Assembly: GCA_000328365.1 (NCBI GenBank)
Contig: KB308725.1
Location: forward strand, 335,160-399,159
Source of the DNA: Capitella teleta
Taxonomy: Eukaryota; Annelida; Polychaeta; Capitellidae
Direction: 5' to 3'
DNA length: 64,000 nucleotides
Translations under genes and position numbers: made by a program
Part shown: piece after piece, positions 32,780 through 46,961 of the stretch
How the letters are laid out: each line of letters begins with the position of its first letter
Position numbering within the stretch: position 1 is the stretch's first letter
The notes under the pieces: generated by a model
Database searches by the model: none
What the model was told of the DNA's origin: nothing
Seen by the model: only the letters and a program-made list of their open reading frames with translations

Positions 32780-35560
32780 CGAATGTGTTATGCATGGCTA
32801 CTTTTTTTAATTTACTGGAGTTAATTTCGAAATTACAGAAACATAAAAGAACCTTTGATTCAGGAATCAAGATTGCAAAGAGAACGGAAAAATAGAACAA
32901 GAGTTGCACGAAGGAGGGAGACTAAGACCGACTGCGACCAAACCACTTCTGTAATCGGTCATTGCTTCGTCGCATCCTCGCTTGCAGTGAATACAATTGT
33001 AGTTTGTAATCATATGAGGATCACGGAGGCATCAAGTGTTACGTAATATGGGATGAAGGGAGGCTGTTCTCATGATGCAGTTTATGCAAATGCACGCAGA
33101 GTAGAGATGGAGCAATCGAGAGATCAAAATCTCTCTTGCACAGACATGGCATCCAAGTGCACCGTGCTTGTCCCATGCGACAACATAGAGCACGAACTCT
33201 CCTCAGCTGTAAAGATATGAAAGCAAACATGAGCCGTAAATCCCAATATCATAGTATTTAATATTTTACAGGACACCTGCTTTTGGTCATAAACGTATAG
33301 CAACTGACCATTGATACAAGTATATAATTCTGACCAGGGAGGGCTTTTTACTGCAGTTGATACACTGATAGAAGCCTCAGTTTCCTCTCCGAACTATATA
33401 GTTACCGCCCACTTGTGTAATAGATATATAGTGGTCAATATCCTTTGTCCCTGTACAACCAGATGAAGTGCTTGCTGTACTAATAAAACTCTGCTTTTGA
33501 GTTATTTCCGTGGTCACTGCAGTGGCTATAAATATCTTTATGGCGTCTTGTGATAAGTCAGTAGAAGAAGCCGAGAAACTATAAAGCCGAGAAACTATAA
33601 AGCCGAGAAACTATAAAGCCGAGAAACTATAAAGCCGAGAAACTATAAAGCCGTCGTCATATCGTGCAAGTAGTTTTTATGGTTACTATATTTTTCAAAG
33701 ATTTCATTTACCTTGTTATGCTTTAAACGCAAGGCAATAAAAGTGATGTAAGCAGATGAACTTGTTGATGCGTTTTCAGTTCATCATCGTCCAGGTGTAA
33801 GATCAAAGAGTTCTTGGTCATTAAAGGCCTGACCGACGCCTACTGGTCATAACAACTGGACGACCACACGTGGGTCAGTCTCGAGGTGCAATGGCTCACA
33901 TACAACACCTTCTGTTCGCCCGTTCCCCTTCCCAAATGGCGTCCCCTTAATGCGCTACACCTTCGCCTATCTTCCTCAGCTCCAAAACAGATGGTGTTCT
34001 AAGTCCATCGACGAAATTTTGAACGAGTGGAAAGCCAGGCTATTTTAGATAAATGGACAGGGAACGCTGCGTCGCCAAAGCCCTCAATTTGGCGACGCCA
34101 TTTGCCCGTTGACAGCAGAAGCAGATCCGGCCAGAGATTGGTGTAATGATCTAATTATTACCTCTGGTGACGCGGTCGCTGTTTTATGACGGTGATTCGT
34201 GCTGCGGGCATAGATCCCTATTAACCTCTGAAGCGGACTAATCCCAGCATTAGGGCGCTCGGTATAGGCACCCCTTGTGTCGATGTAGTCAACACGACGA
34301 GATCAACGCTTTGCAGATAGAGTTTTACGGCCGTAATCCCCGCATGAAACAACGCCGACATCGACACGATTGTTAAGTCTGGGCTACGCTGTATAAATGA
34401 CCAACGATTAACCTCAGCGCAGAGAATATAATTCATCAATTCAGCACCTCATCCTTGTCAAGGTTCCGATGGCAAAAAGGCTGTGTGCTTGTAAATAGGC
34501 GAGTTTGATGCAGTGTTGTCGCTTAAATGCATTCACCCGGTATCTTCAACTCGGGTATCATCTGCCTATATATACTGCCAACCACCGACGTGCAGATATA
34601 TATACAACCCAACCCAGTACTGTTTTGATTGGCATTTACCATCAGGCTCCAGAACTGATAACATGTGCACCCGTGTTTATCATATGGGCATCGCAGGCCT
34701 CAGGCAATAAATTGCAGCTTCCAGCATGAAATGGACATTGAGTGTGCTGTCAATTTCACCCTTCAATTAAGGCTAAATCCTCTATGCATGGCGACATGGA
34801 CACGGATTCACCGCAGTGTCGCTTAACATGGACAGAATGGACAAAATGAAGCAGCGGCTGCATGCTTACTGCTCGTGTCATATACCTGTAATCTGCATGT
34901 TTTGCTCTATAAATACAATATGTGACACGTTCAACTCACGATTGCATACTTAGTTATCACTGAGTATCATCGAATTGATGACTTAGAGAGGAGAAAATAA
35001 GAAAAAAAAATGAAGTGTGCCCGATGGTTTATGCGACTACGAATCGAATTGAACCATAACAAAATAGTCTTCTCGTCCATTGCAATGGTATATTTGACCC
35101 CGTGACCTTTATTGCTCAATCACAGGCTGTGAGATAACTAATAATTATGCTCCTGCATGCTCCAACATGCCATGCCTGGTGATGTCTACATATGCTCCCG
35201 TCCCTTATAATTGCTTAATTAACTAGACTTACCTGAGAGTGATTAAGGGTTTGTTTATACTCAGAACAGTGAGTTTATGTGCTGCGATATTTATAATCTT
35301 ATGCCTGCAAGAGTCAATGAAGAGGTCGAGTCACGATGGTAAATCTGCAGTCGTATAGCATCATTACACCCTTTAACGACAATCATGAATACTCAATAGA
35401 GTCTTGTGGTACAAAAACACCAACTTCCTACCATTTCTTAGTCTACAGATGATGTAAGCTAGTAATTGCTGGTGTGTGTTATATTATTGTTATCATATAA
35501 GGGAACGACGTCAGCATATAACTCGAGTGAGTATTATGAGTACTGCAGTACCACGTGGAG
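32780..35560. other. Intergenic, no supported gene
   Basis: It contains the 16-bp tandem repeat at 33568-33653. No domain or transposon was recognised in the remainder. Confidence 0.4.
33568..33653. repeat. 16-bp tandem repeat, 5.4 units
   Basis: Five perfect copies of AAGCCGAGAAACTATA and a partial sixth. Perfect identity between units points to recent expansion. Confidence 0.95.
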
Positions 35561-35567
35561 CAGTCAC

Positions 35568-35750
35568 CTGAATGCTCGTTATCATAACAAGGTAACTGTA
35601 GATCCACGGTTATTCTGTCGTCACCAAACGAAGTGAGCCACAGAGTGCATTGATTACTAATCAGTTTGAACTCAAAGTGAGCCGCTCCTCCACATGACAG
35701 ACCCTCTGTCATTTTCAAGAACTCCTTAATTTTGTTTTCAAGATCTTCCA
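35568..35750 (-). CDS. Candidate orphan exon, unrecognised protein
   Basis: A 183-base open stretch on the minus strand is bounded by an AG acceptor (35752-35751) and a CAG|GTGACT donor. It is a symmetric phase 1-1 exon. It would encode a helical start (EDLENKIKEFLKM) and an alternating segment (FEFKLISNQCTLWLTSFGDD) that looks like beta strands. The composition is protein-like, with no low complexity. I do not recognise the family and found no partner exons, so it may be one exon of an undetected minus-strand gene or chance. Confidence 0.3.
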
Positions 35751-35759
35751 CTCATGAAT

Positions 35760-38700
35760 TTATCGACTCGATGTTATCACTTCTCTGATTCTCGCCAGCG
35801 GTCTCCTGAATTCCCTTGCTCAGTACAAAGGGCGAAACACTTTTGAGTGTCCCCACACTCGACGCTCAAGCTAGTAACCCTGATTTAATTCCACCTAGGC
35901 ACACTCCTTTTATGAGTACTGCTAGAGTACATGTATAGATGTCACACCACATTGAACCCCTCCATTTCCACGCAAGGGACTGCAATACGAGGGATATTGC
36001 ATGCACTGTATTATTATATAATATAATTATTATATTATTATTATATTATTATTATATTATATTATGTTATTATATGCCCCTGTAATAAGCTGTTACATAG
36101 TCTTCCATGTCGTTGTGTTATCTTTATAATAAGATCATTCCAGGTGAGTGAATGTTTATGAGAGTGAATGTTTATGAAGTTGACAAGCAGGCTTCGTTAT
36201 CAGAAAACAAGACATGTTCATTCCAAACCATGAAATGTGAGAATCGACACAAATTCACCATCCCACCCCCTCCATTTGTTGATGTCATTTTCGGAGACTC
36301 CGATAACTAGTTTCAGTTGAATACGGAAGGATATTGCAATGGGATCAGAAGCTCCGAACTGCAAACTCTACGAGATAGTTCTCGTGAATTGGCGCACAGA
36401 AGATGTGTTGTCACGCTATCTTCTCGCATTGTTACATTATTATCAGGCGATTGTGCGGTTTATTCCCTTTCTCGCGAGCTCGATGTGCCTCAGCCAGCTG
36501 ATCCTGTTTTCACTGCATTCAATCCTGTTGACATGAATGCATGCAGAGGAGACATACGATCTGAAAGCAAGTCCTCTCACGCCACATAAGCTCACCCGAT
36601 GTATTTCATTCTTCACAGATTTGCAGCAAAACGTGTTCGTGTGACGGGTTTTCGAAATACATGTACTTGTGTTCGAAATACGGTGTTCGAGGTACGTGAA
36701 TTCGAGGGTGGTTTTTCTCGTCGTGACTTTCGAGAAATCTGGAGGAGAAGGACTTTAGCACGAGTAATTTTGAAAAGGTATGAGGTTCACCTCACCAATT
36801 TACAATGCCCGTAGAAGGGTATAGATTCGTTTCGTGGGCTTTAGCTCGGAGTTGTACTTTGCCGATGGATGCAGCGTGGCCCTTGTGCCGGGCGGCCCTT
36901 TCGCCGGCATCCGAGGGGACTCCATCAATCAGAGGGGGCGTCGAGCACCTCTTTCGCGCACCTTGAAGATGAGCTGCGCCTGCACACCTTCCCACCACGC
37001 GTGCCAGGTGCTGGCAGTTCAGTCGCAAGACGTTAGCCTACGTTACGCTACAAGAGCCGTTCAAGCACTTGAAAAACGTTAGCGTCGTAATGGATAGGCA
37101 GCACAAAGAAACGATTGTTTGTTTTGCTAAGATGAGGAGAAGTGGAGGGAGAAGAAGAGGTAAGAGGAGGTGAATGGAGGAGAGAGGTGGTGAGAGGAGG
37201 TGAGAGGAGGTGAGTAAAATGGCACAGATCTAATTTGGAATTATTTTATGAGCCATCTTTTATTTTATTTGTGAACTACAGTAAAATACTGGCTGATTAC
37301 AACTTATTTATAATTATTACTCATGGAGATTGTGTAATTCACATAAGGCAACTTTTGAACAACTGGATTACATAATATATGAGGACATCGGTATACACGA
37401 TACTAACTACTTCTCTCAGTTCCCTTTGATCACCAGTTCCTTCCTCACTGTTCATTGCCTTTCCTTGAAAATAAACGACAACTTTTCCCTCTCACGTTTC
37501 CAATTTCAAGGCATAAGTTATTAAACCAAAATGCAAAATACACATTATAATCATATAAAATTTGATTATTTCCAAAATCCTGAATATTCATAACAGTTCA
37601 GCCGACCACAATAAATAATAATGCGCAAAATTGTTTCCGCCCAAGTGTTCCTTTGAAGATGGCGAGGAACTCCATACCTGCAAAGAAGCCATCTTTGTGG
37701 TCGGTCATCAAATGATTTAATTGATGTCGAACTGAATAATAACACAAAAAGCCCAAAGTGATTTATTAGATGGTAATTATTTTTATTAATATAGTTGTGC
37801 ATTCCAATGATAGCCAAGTAAAATAATAAGAACTTGGAAAGAGGAAAAAGTTTGAAAATAATAATCTTGATTTGATGTTGATCACTCCACACGGCATGTT
37901 GTTCCCAGTTTGTTTTTATTTATTTATTATTCATGGGTTTTGTGCTTCATAATAGGTGCAGTATATTATCCAAGTAAGACATGTACTTGCAAAATTAATC
38001 ATGATTTCAATTTTCAACCGACAACAATCACGTTTTAATGATTTTGTAGGACAACAGGATGTCTTGCTTGATTGGTGTCCGGCTTTAATTGTTATCATAA
38101 TGATTGAGCTGAACCAGGTGAGGCACGAAAAGATAGATCGCGTGCCACGCAGGCGATCACAGTGATACGGTATCAATTGACAGCAAGCTAGAAGCTAAGT
38201 GAAAACGAGCTTGAACAAGCTTAAGAGAGCAATGACCTCTTCAAATGATTTATGCTACTATTTTTCTAACCTACCTCTTGATTACTGATGTATATAAAGT
38301 TCTGGTACTTATACGACATCAACAGGAGAACTTATAATAACACTGCAAGCTTGATTAATGAGACTCTTGGCTCTGCGATGCTTTTAATTGGCTTTAATTG
38401 AGCTCTCAATGAGAAGTAAGAAGTATGCACTTGACGTAAGCAACACACGCTCTTCGCGTGTGTCAGAATTCAGCGATAAGCTGGCGTATCTTACAATAAC
38501 CATTAATCGACAAGTGTTTAGAATACTTTAAATTATCTCACTCGTATCATTCATGCAATAATTGTTTTTAGAGTGTGTTTGTGCGTTGAGAGTGTCGCTG
38601 ATTATCTTTCCACCTGGGCTGAACCCTGGATGTGTTTAACTGGGCATGCGACCGTGGGTCAAGAGGTCAGATATGGTCAGTCTTTGAATCAATGTGTGAC

Positions 38701-39600
38701 ATATTCATTAAACGAATCCTCTTGACTGATTTATGTTTTCTGAGTGTCAAGGTATTTTACCTCACCTGAAAATATAGAAAGATTAGATATTAAGGTAACT
38801 GATGTTACACATAAAATCCAACGATTCTTATAATAATATATATTTTTCTTCCTTCACTCTTTTCTCTTGTATACATGTCTTTATCAGGTTTATGCGAAAT
38901 AAATTATTATAGTAATGAATAATAAACAAAATATCACCATATACATTAAATGTTCATCATATTAGAACATCATAAGAGAACTTTCATTCCTTCGTCAATA
39001 ATTTCAATTAATTATTGTGGCCTTCGGGCATTAAATGTTTATATAATCTTATCTTATCTTATTAAAATGATCATCAACTTTGCGTATCACCGTCAGACAT
39101 GACGTCATTCTCATTGCGTCACGACCTGAGTGACGTCAAGAGGACGACCGCAGATTAGCGGAAATACTACCTGTCTTGTTAAAAAGCAAAAGCAGCAGCG
39201 GGTGATGGGATTAATCCGTTGTAACCATCAGCTCTGTCCACAGTGGCATGAGACCATGAGCAGAGGGTCACACAGACTTAGGATCACTCGATCCGCGCGC
39301 AAAGCGCATGCGCATGCCCCTCTGGGTAATCTCCGTCGATCATGTTTGCCAATCGGGGCAACACACGCGTCCTTTGTGCTTTGCTACAGCTTTGCTTGCC
39401 ATGCATATTCATTACAAAGCGCCGAGATCAAAGGCCCTTCCGACAACGAGTTTCAAATTCGGTTATTTTTGATGGCACAGCTCTGTATTTAGTGCCAGAA
39501 TTATGATAATGCAATAAGTTATGTAGTTTTTTTAACAGCTTAGAATATACAAGCATCTTGACATCGACTGCTCTCAATTTGAGACCATTGTACGTTCGCA
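35760..39600. other. Intergenic, no supported gene
   Basis: It includes an (ATT)n-rich tract at 36012-36066 and a purine minisatellite at 37140-37212 built on GAGGTGAGAG. TGACGTCA occurs at 39100-39107 and 39131-39138. No protein family or RNA gene was recognised. Confidence 0.4.
37140..37212. repeat. Purine-rich minisatellite
   Basis: Imperfect repeats of AGGTGAGAGG and GGAGGAGA, nearly all purine on the plus strand. Such tracts can adopt triplex structure. Confidence 0.7.
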
Positions 39601-42600
39601 GCCCTCGACGGAGGAAACCATGCCTCTTCGCGATCCGGCCACCATTCGACGTGAAGTATTTGCGCTCTCCATGATTCCGGGGCTTCCCGAGGGAATCCGG
39701 CGATTGTTCCGTCATTTATCAGGTCGTGGTCAAGTGCTCTTTGACCGTGCTCCTCACTTGTGCTTCCGCTGAACCAGTCGTCGTTGTTGACGAAGAAGAA
39801 ACACCATATAATACGCGTGCAGTGCGGCACTCGAACGTTGAAGTTACTCCTTGTATACCATTGCTGTAATTGAATGAAATCGCACTTCTACTCCGTCATA
39901 AAGTGCATCACCATAGCTCTTGACCGTTCACTTGATTTCCTTAATTAAGATGTCGTATTTTGCCGTGTCAATAACGATCTATAGCTGAGTCGTTGATCGC
40001 TCGTGAGTCAGAGAGGCGTGGTGCGTGCGATATCTTCGAGGGCTTTTACGACCTCACCGTCCATTTCAACCGAATAGTAGCGCTTGTCAACATCCTACCA
40101 TATGCCTCTGCGAATCTCTCAAGGTTTTATGGGAGTCAGAAATCTTTCCCTGTCCCGTACAGGTGATGCGGACACAGTGCAGTAGGTTTATGGGTGTCTC
40201 TAAATCACATCACACGACGACGAGGAGGTGTAAATAACTCGCAAAAACAGCCTCTGATCATCTCATGGGCATAAAATCCCACACAAGGGCATCTCGATCG
40301 AGTGCTGTGGGCTTCGATCTTCCCTTAGGAAAGAGAGACGCTCCCATTTGTTGTAGGTGTGGTATATACATGCATTGTGAACACGCTGATGGATCTGTGC
40401 GAGTGTGGGTTGCAACGATTGTGAATCCCAAATGAATGTGTATGGAGTTTAAGAACAGCAAGGCTACTTTCTCACTTATTCTCTTGGGGTGACTATGAAA
40501 AGAAATGTGAAACATAGACACCAAAAATATTTATTAATAATAATTGGCCTTTACGCTTTGCATTAACACACTGGCTTACTTTACCAATAGGGCTCAAACT
40601 TTAGTAATACTTAGTTTGAAATGAGGACACACACATCCAATAATCTCCGAACTTTCGAGTTAAAGCCCATTGAGATCTCGGGAATTTGGATCTCAATTTC
40701 CTTGGCAACCACCGACACTTAGCAACTGGTCGATGGCAACTGGTCAATGCCCCCACCCCTCATCTGTCCCTTTCCTCTCCGTCTGCGTCTCTCTCTCAAT
40801 GGACAATCCGGTTGCGATCGTTCATGGCTTGTATCCCAATTCCTTCGTGCACTAATTTCACTCGCAATTAATCTTGTGCGGAATGCGAATTAACTGACAG
40901 ATCCGCTTTTGAACTCTGACCAAGAGCAATCCAATTAGGAATTCGAGTTAGGAGACTCGTTACTGCCCGCTCGGACTTTTCCTTTGCCTCACAAGAGAAG
41001 AGACGTCGACTGTGAACTTGATTACGGGTCGGATTGAGGCTGTTTATCCCGACAGCCCATGTTTAGATATCGGGCTAACTCGATTGCCAGGACGAGAAGG
41101 TGTTCAATTATGGACGCTACCCAGATAAGATCCTGCTCGGTGCTGATTATTCATAGCCTCAAAACTCTTAAGAAACAAACAGACAACTCGTTGATGACAT
41201 GTCAAGTTCGGCAATCCCTTCATAAGCCGTAAGATTGCCATGCTTATGACTCTGAGAAGTTGCTGTAATATCGCCCATCCATCTTGGAGTATGGTACACC
41301 GAGAGTGACAGTGACGCATGACGCGATGATTTGACGACGAAGCGAAGGTCGGCTTCTGGTCTTCGGCTGACATAATCCTCGACCAAATGTTGCCATCAGG
41401 AAGGGATCAAGGCGCGGATAGGCCGCGGCACAGATTAGCTTCCCAGTTCGGCCTCTGGGCTGCCGGCAAATCCCGCTATGTTGGACTTAATTCCCGGGAA
41501 ATCCCGATGCTTGGCGAGCGATGTAAAGGCTTCTCCATCCATCAAACGAGTGTCATCTTCCGGGTAGTTAATTGATACATTTGCCGAAGGCCAATCACAC
41601 GCTGATCGGCTGCAAATGACGCGGTTTCCTCACTCGATCATTCAGCTCAGTCGACGACAGGTCACGGGGTCCATGCACAAATAACGGCGGGGTGTATGGA
41701 TCGGGTTCGAATCACAATGATGGAAGTGTCGATTTCATGCACTATGACAAATAGAAATTACATAAACGCTCAACAACCGTGGATTCAGCTACTTCCCATT
41801 ATGACATGGACATGGTGAGTTAAAGGCCAAATGCTTTTGCATGTAAATGAGATATGGGCAGCCCGGATGACATCTACAGTGGAGATTAGTGGTTGTCATC
41901 GTCGGATCATCGTTAACAAAGACAAAGAGAGATGAATTCACGAATCGGGTTTGTTTACGAGCCAACGGCATCATTTACGGTCCATTTTTTAAGCGTCGGA
42001 TGACACTGGCTTTCCCCTTGCACGATCCAACCTCATTTGCATATCAGCGTCTATGCTAATTGCTCATCCCGGTAGATGTTTATCGGTTAATCCACACTAA
42101 TTGGAATTTACTGCACCCTGCCTCAGGATTGCTGGTGTCATCGGCCTTATCAGCTGCAGGACTTGATGAGGCATCGAATTTGGGGAAGCCCCCAACATAT
42201 GGAGAGCAATCCAAGCGGGGATCGCCTAATAGCTCAATTTCATTGCTCCACTCGCTTATTCCACCAGCGCTTGGGACCTTCATAACGCTCTGACAGTGAT
42301 CATAACGCATATCCAGAGCATGTGTTCGCTCCTGGGAAGAGAATGGTAACACGAGGTGGAATGTAAACCGGCACTGAATACTACAAGATGATACACTGTG
42401 CATACAAAGTGACGTATCCAACCTAAGTTTGGCTCATACAACGTGAATGTTCTGCCTGTCCATTAGAATGTTTCTGTCCCAGGCACGTGGACGCAACGAT
42501 GATAGCAAGGTGGAGGCGGAATGCCAAGTCTTCTTTTAATAACTTTCTCTGCTTCTGGCCGAGTGAGCACACGTGGCCTCCGTCGCATGGCAAAGGGCCG

Positions 42601-45107
42601 CGCTGCTCTTAATTATTCGACTATATGAGTAAATCCCTCAGTCTATTATTGGAAGGCGAAATCGATTCGAGGACATGACATGAACACCAATGAACACGTG
42701 CTCCTGGGGATGAGCAGAGAGAGGAGGTTGACGAGGAGTCGACGTGAGGTGGTAGAGTGCATGATGAGATGGAATCGAAGTGAACTCAAGGTCAAATTTA
42801 TATCATATCAATTCAGTTGGGAAACAGAGCTGCTTTTACTGTTAATCTCGGACGTTGATATACATGCAGACCTGGATCTCTTAGGATCGAATTGAGTCCC
42901 ATAGATGGAGATGCGTGAATCTCAGGCTGCGTTCTCGATGGAGCGCGGACGAACTGGTCTTAATTAAATCCGATTCGGTTAATGTCCGCCTCAGATCCTC
43001 GCCGGACTTAATCGGACCATCTATCTTGATCTCAACGCGCTCTTGCCGCTCTTTCGCTGATGAAATTGACTTTTTCTTCGCAGCCATTTGTACTTGCTTT
43101 AATGAGCTCGTCCCTATGTCCATTACGACAGCCTAAAGTTCATCTCAGCGGGGAAGAGGGAGAGAGGTCGAGAGGATATTGCTCCCCAAACCTCGTCTCC
43201 TGAATCCAAAATCACGGCCACAATCTCAATCTTCTTCAGATCGACATTTCGCAATGGTCAAGTGCGTTATGATTTTACAGTCAGAGGGAGGATTCATTGG
43301 TCTCCGGCGCTACAGAAAAGAAGCACCGGTCGGCAGACACCGATAAAAACTCACCCGTATTTTGGTACATCCATTTCACTCGATTTCACGTGACGTCACT
43401 CGGAATTCCCAAGATGGCTCAAAATGCGAGGCCATGAAAATGAATTCACAGTATTTGCTGAATCCGACCAGTTAACTAAATGTTACTATAAATAGCAGCC
43501 AATGAGATACTACCCGTCATCTATGTGTACCTGTGTCAATATACATGTATATATGACCAGGGAACCAGTATAAGGGGGAGATGGTTGCGTTATGATTTGT
43601 GGAGTTATTTTCAAGCCTTCATTGACCCTGTCATAATTATATGCTTCATTAGTATGCGTAATATTAATTGCATGTCGTGCAATACTGATGCGTGCGCTAT
43701 CAATTAATGGCGCAGGTGTTAGTAAGTTCATCCAATCAGCATTGGTTGATTGATTCTTTTGACAAAGAACATTCAGAATGAGTAATGACAATTAAGTACA
43801 ATACCGGGCTCATCACATAAGGTAAAAGCCTGTGTTAGAAGGGTGCCCTATCCATAACAATAACATTATCTATAGATTAGATTGAAACAAGGTAAGGAAA
43901 ACAATCGTAAAGGGTAAAGTAGAATGACAAATGGGGTTTACTGTAGCTCTATTGCGGTTGACATTTGGTGATATTTCCGATAGTAGTACATGTACATTAT
44001 TAAAGTTTTCATTTAAAAGGGGTTGAGTACCGATTTAGCATATTTTGTGGAATCCTGGAGGACAGAACAGATAAATGAACATCAATATATTATTTTATTC
44101 ATAATTTTCATTAAATTCTTATTCAGAATTCCAGATTTTTGGCGTGTTACATAATACGGAAGAAGGAGGAGGTGAATCCAAAGGCGACAGCAGCGATAAC
44201 ACAACACCACAATCAAATAAGAACAACATAACAATCATATGCTCGATGCAATGCTTTCGTGTTTTGTACATTCTCGTGTCTCAATTGTTTGAGACTATTT
44301 TGATACAAAAATTATTCCATGAGTTTTGATTAGGTGGATAACAATGATATTACTCTACATTATTGGTGGATGATATTTATCCTATTACGACTGAGGCCAA
44401 TGTCTGTGAATATAACTGTACTATGTATAATTATGTACAATTCAATGCATTTTATATGTTAAGCATAATTAAGTATGCAGAAACAGCAAATTATGATGAT
44501 AGATATACCAGAATGATTTTTAACAAAACTGATATTAATTATAATTATTTCAGCAGCAAATAATAATCACATCTGTGTGCCCACGGTGTCGCACTCTGAT
44601 TACACCACGCAGACATTATGCTGTCCATCAAGAAGAACATATGTATTATCTGCATGTGCATATATATGGAAATCTGATTTCATGTATAATTCATTACTAT
44701 GACGTTGATGTGAGAGTTTCCCAGTAGAGAATCCAAATCATTAATCAAATCAAGTTTCGCTCAAATTTTACGATGAAAATCAATGCCAAGGATACAAGGT
44801 TTTCCTTAATCAGTAAGTGATCGCTCCCGTGTGATTCGGAAGCCATTGTTCCTGTCCTGACAACTGCGCAGGCAAGTCACACTTTTTTTTTGCTCGAACC
44901 AAATTAATTCAAAGGCCTGTGCTCGATTGATGCCCTGGGCAAGTTGTCAACTTTGTAACGTTATCTTCATGCTAAACAGTGTGGTCAGAAGTCCATGAAT
45001 GACACCTTTGTTTCATGTTTTACGATGTATCTTTAACCTGTCGGCAAAACGTTTATGTTCAGTACGAATGCAAAGACACGACAACGATCTGATTTCTCAC
45101 ACACGTC
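39601..45107. other. Intergenic, no strongly supported gene
   Basis: Contents noted: a 50-codon plus-strand frame at 39620-39772 (arginine-rich, chance not excluded), an octamer-like ATTTGCATAT at about 42034, paired CATAACG words at 42281 and 42299, the first copy of repeat family B at 43298-43430, and AT-rich sequence from 43900 to 44800. A tRNA-like region near 41628-41727 does not fold properly. Confidence 0.35.
43298..43430 (+). repeat. Interspersed repeat family B, copy 1
   Basis: It shares GGTCTCCGGCGCTAC, AAAAGAAGCACCG, TTTTGGTACATCCATTTCAC and CAAGATGGCTCA, in order and orientation, with 50529-50650. This copy carries TCACGTGACGTCAC where copy 2 has a decayed site. TGACGTCA followed by an AAGATGGC (YY1-like) word resembles a core promoter, so the element may have carried one. 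Confidence 0.85.
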
Positions 45108-46355
45108 ATGCCTTTCACCAAGAAGCTGCTTCTTGTCGTCGGAATTATAATTTTCTTATATTTCATGATATCCATACTTCCGCATGAAGAAGGACAGATC
45201 GTGGATAACAAGAATACCACTGGCGTAGGTAAGAAGCAAGTTCAAATTTCAAACTTTTCTTTCAACATTTTCTATGTCGACATGGCGACTGATACCATAG
45301 AGTAGACTCTTCCTATGTCGTATAGATGACATTGCCCTTGCATAAGCTATCAAGTGCCATCATATCTTGGTTTGTGTAAGGAAATTATTTTATTGAAACT
45401 TTATTCCACAAGAAAAACTCCTCTTTCACATATGTATGTATACATATTTATTTTATCAGCATCGACTAGATGTGAGATTGGCGAGCGAACAGCGCATCTC
45501 CGTCATGTGTGTTCATCTCTAGGCCAGCGTCCGCTGTTAGAATCAGACCTTGAAGCAGAATTCGTTCGCCAATTAATCCTGCTGGCAGATGACCGACACA
45601 AAATAGTCTTTTGTGTCGTCCCCAAAGTGGCCAGCAGCAGTTTAAAATCACTGCTCATACGCGAAGCAGCCAACGTCAGTGACTTCGAGGAAATCCCACG
45701 TGGCCATTTGCCTTTGAAGTCGAGAATGTACGTCAATAATCCGAAGCTACTGCGCCAATTCGGTCTGCAATTCCTGAACCCCGATCTCATGGGAACCGTG
45801 GGTGTTGAATTCAGACTGAGGAAATATTTGAAGGGCTTGATAGTCCGTCATCCCTTCGATCGCATAGTTTCAGCGTTTAACAACAAATTCATTCAGAGAG
45901 TAGAGTTCCCAGAACTGATGGGAGCTATCTACGACAAGGTGCATGGGGTCAATGACTCCGAGGTCATTCACACCAAGAGAATCACATTCTCACAGTTTGT
46001 GGATTACCTGATTGATCCAGGAGACCTTCCATGGGACGAACATTGGAGTACATACGATGACCTTTGTGACCCCTGCGGCATTCAATATGATTACATCCTC
46101 AAAATGGAGACACTGCAGCCTGATATTGATGACATAAGAGCTAGAACAGGGATTGTCCGGAAGCTGGGCCACAATAATCAAGCGGCGAAAGTGAAATGGC
46201 GTCGATCTGCTACGATCAATGACCTTTGGTCTCTGCCTGCGGAGAAACGTCAAGGTCTCTTCAATGTCTATAAGACTGACTTTGAAATGTTCGGATATTC
46301 AGCCGATCGTCCAGAATCGCAGCAGTGCAATACACCGCCAAGTGGGTGCTGCTAA
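45108..46355 (+). CDS. Carbohydrate sulfotransferase (HNK-1/CHST8-14 type)
   Basis: Two exons, 45108-45228 and 45460-46355, join in phase 1 to give 338 residues, close to CHST11 (352). Residues 1-6 are basic and cytoplasmic and 7-24 form a signal anchor, so this is a type II Golgi protein. The 5'-phosphosulfate loop for PAPS is at about 88-101 (KIVFCVVPKVASSS) and the 3'-phosphate site at 168-183 (IVRHPFDRIVSAF), both diagnostic of the Sulfotransfer_2 family. C-terminal family phrases YDYILKMETL and YKTDFEMFGYS follow. The reaction is transfer of sulfate from PAPS to a sugar hydroxyl of a glycan such as chondroitin or a HNK-1/GalNAc chain; the exact acceptor cannot be read here. The PKVASSS loop differs from the usual PKVGCTNW/PKVACTNW, typical of invertebrate paralogs. 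Poly-A-rich sequence follows at 46470. Confidence 0.92.
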
Positions 46356-46961
46356 CTTGCTCACAAGTAAAACAAATGTTATGGCAACTCGATCATGGCT
46401 GATCTGTCCTGTCATCTCGCTGGTGGGCGGTGTCTGTTTAGCAAATTATAGTTTCAGTTTGTTTCTTAAAAAAAAAATAAAAAAAATAAAAAAATAGCAA
46501 TGTTATTTATCATCATCTCCTCTGTGTTTAAAATTTCTTTACTTCTATACAAGTATGTATATGTATAAATATATTATCATAATTATACCCATTCCTGTCT
46601 CCGGCTGTTTATTATTTTATTATTTTATGGTATTTTTCTGTGATATCAGTCTAATATAGCTTATAATAAAAACTCGTATTTACCCAAAGAGTGTATTTTT
46701 ATCATTTGAACGACGGGATTGTCGAAGCAATTAACACATTAGTTTTTAGGGACTCGCGGTTCACTTAATCACTTAACCCACGAGCACACAGTAAACAAGC
46801 ATTAAATGCTGCATACTAGTACAAGAACTGTGCACATTGCAATCCCGTAAACAACCAGGCAAATTGGACAATTTTAGTAGATATTGCATCGCTGCTTCAC
46901 TGCCAGTTCACTCGTAAGCAGTAAACAGTTCCAAGCACAAGTATTGTCTTGTCTTGAAGAG

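Noticed and set aside
41628-41727. tRNA-like region with GGGTTCGAATC and a possible acceptor stem
   Set aside because: The T stem fails to pair and the anticodon arm is not recognisable; at best a decayed SINE head.
42881-43123. 80-codon minus-strand frame with Lys/Glu-rich content
   Set aside because: Open on both strands, with no domain or splice support; likely chance in GC-richer sequence.
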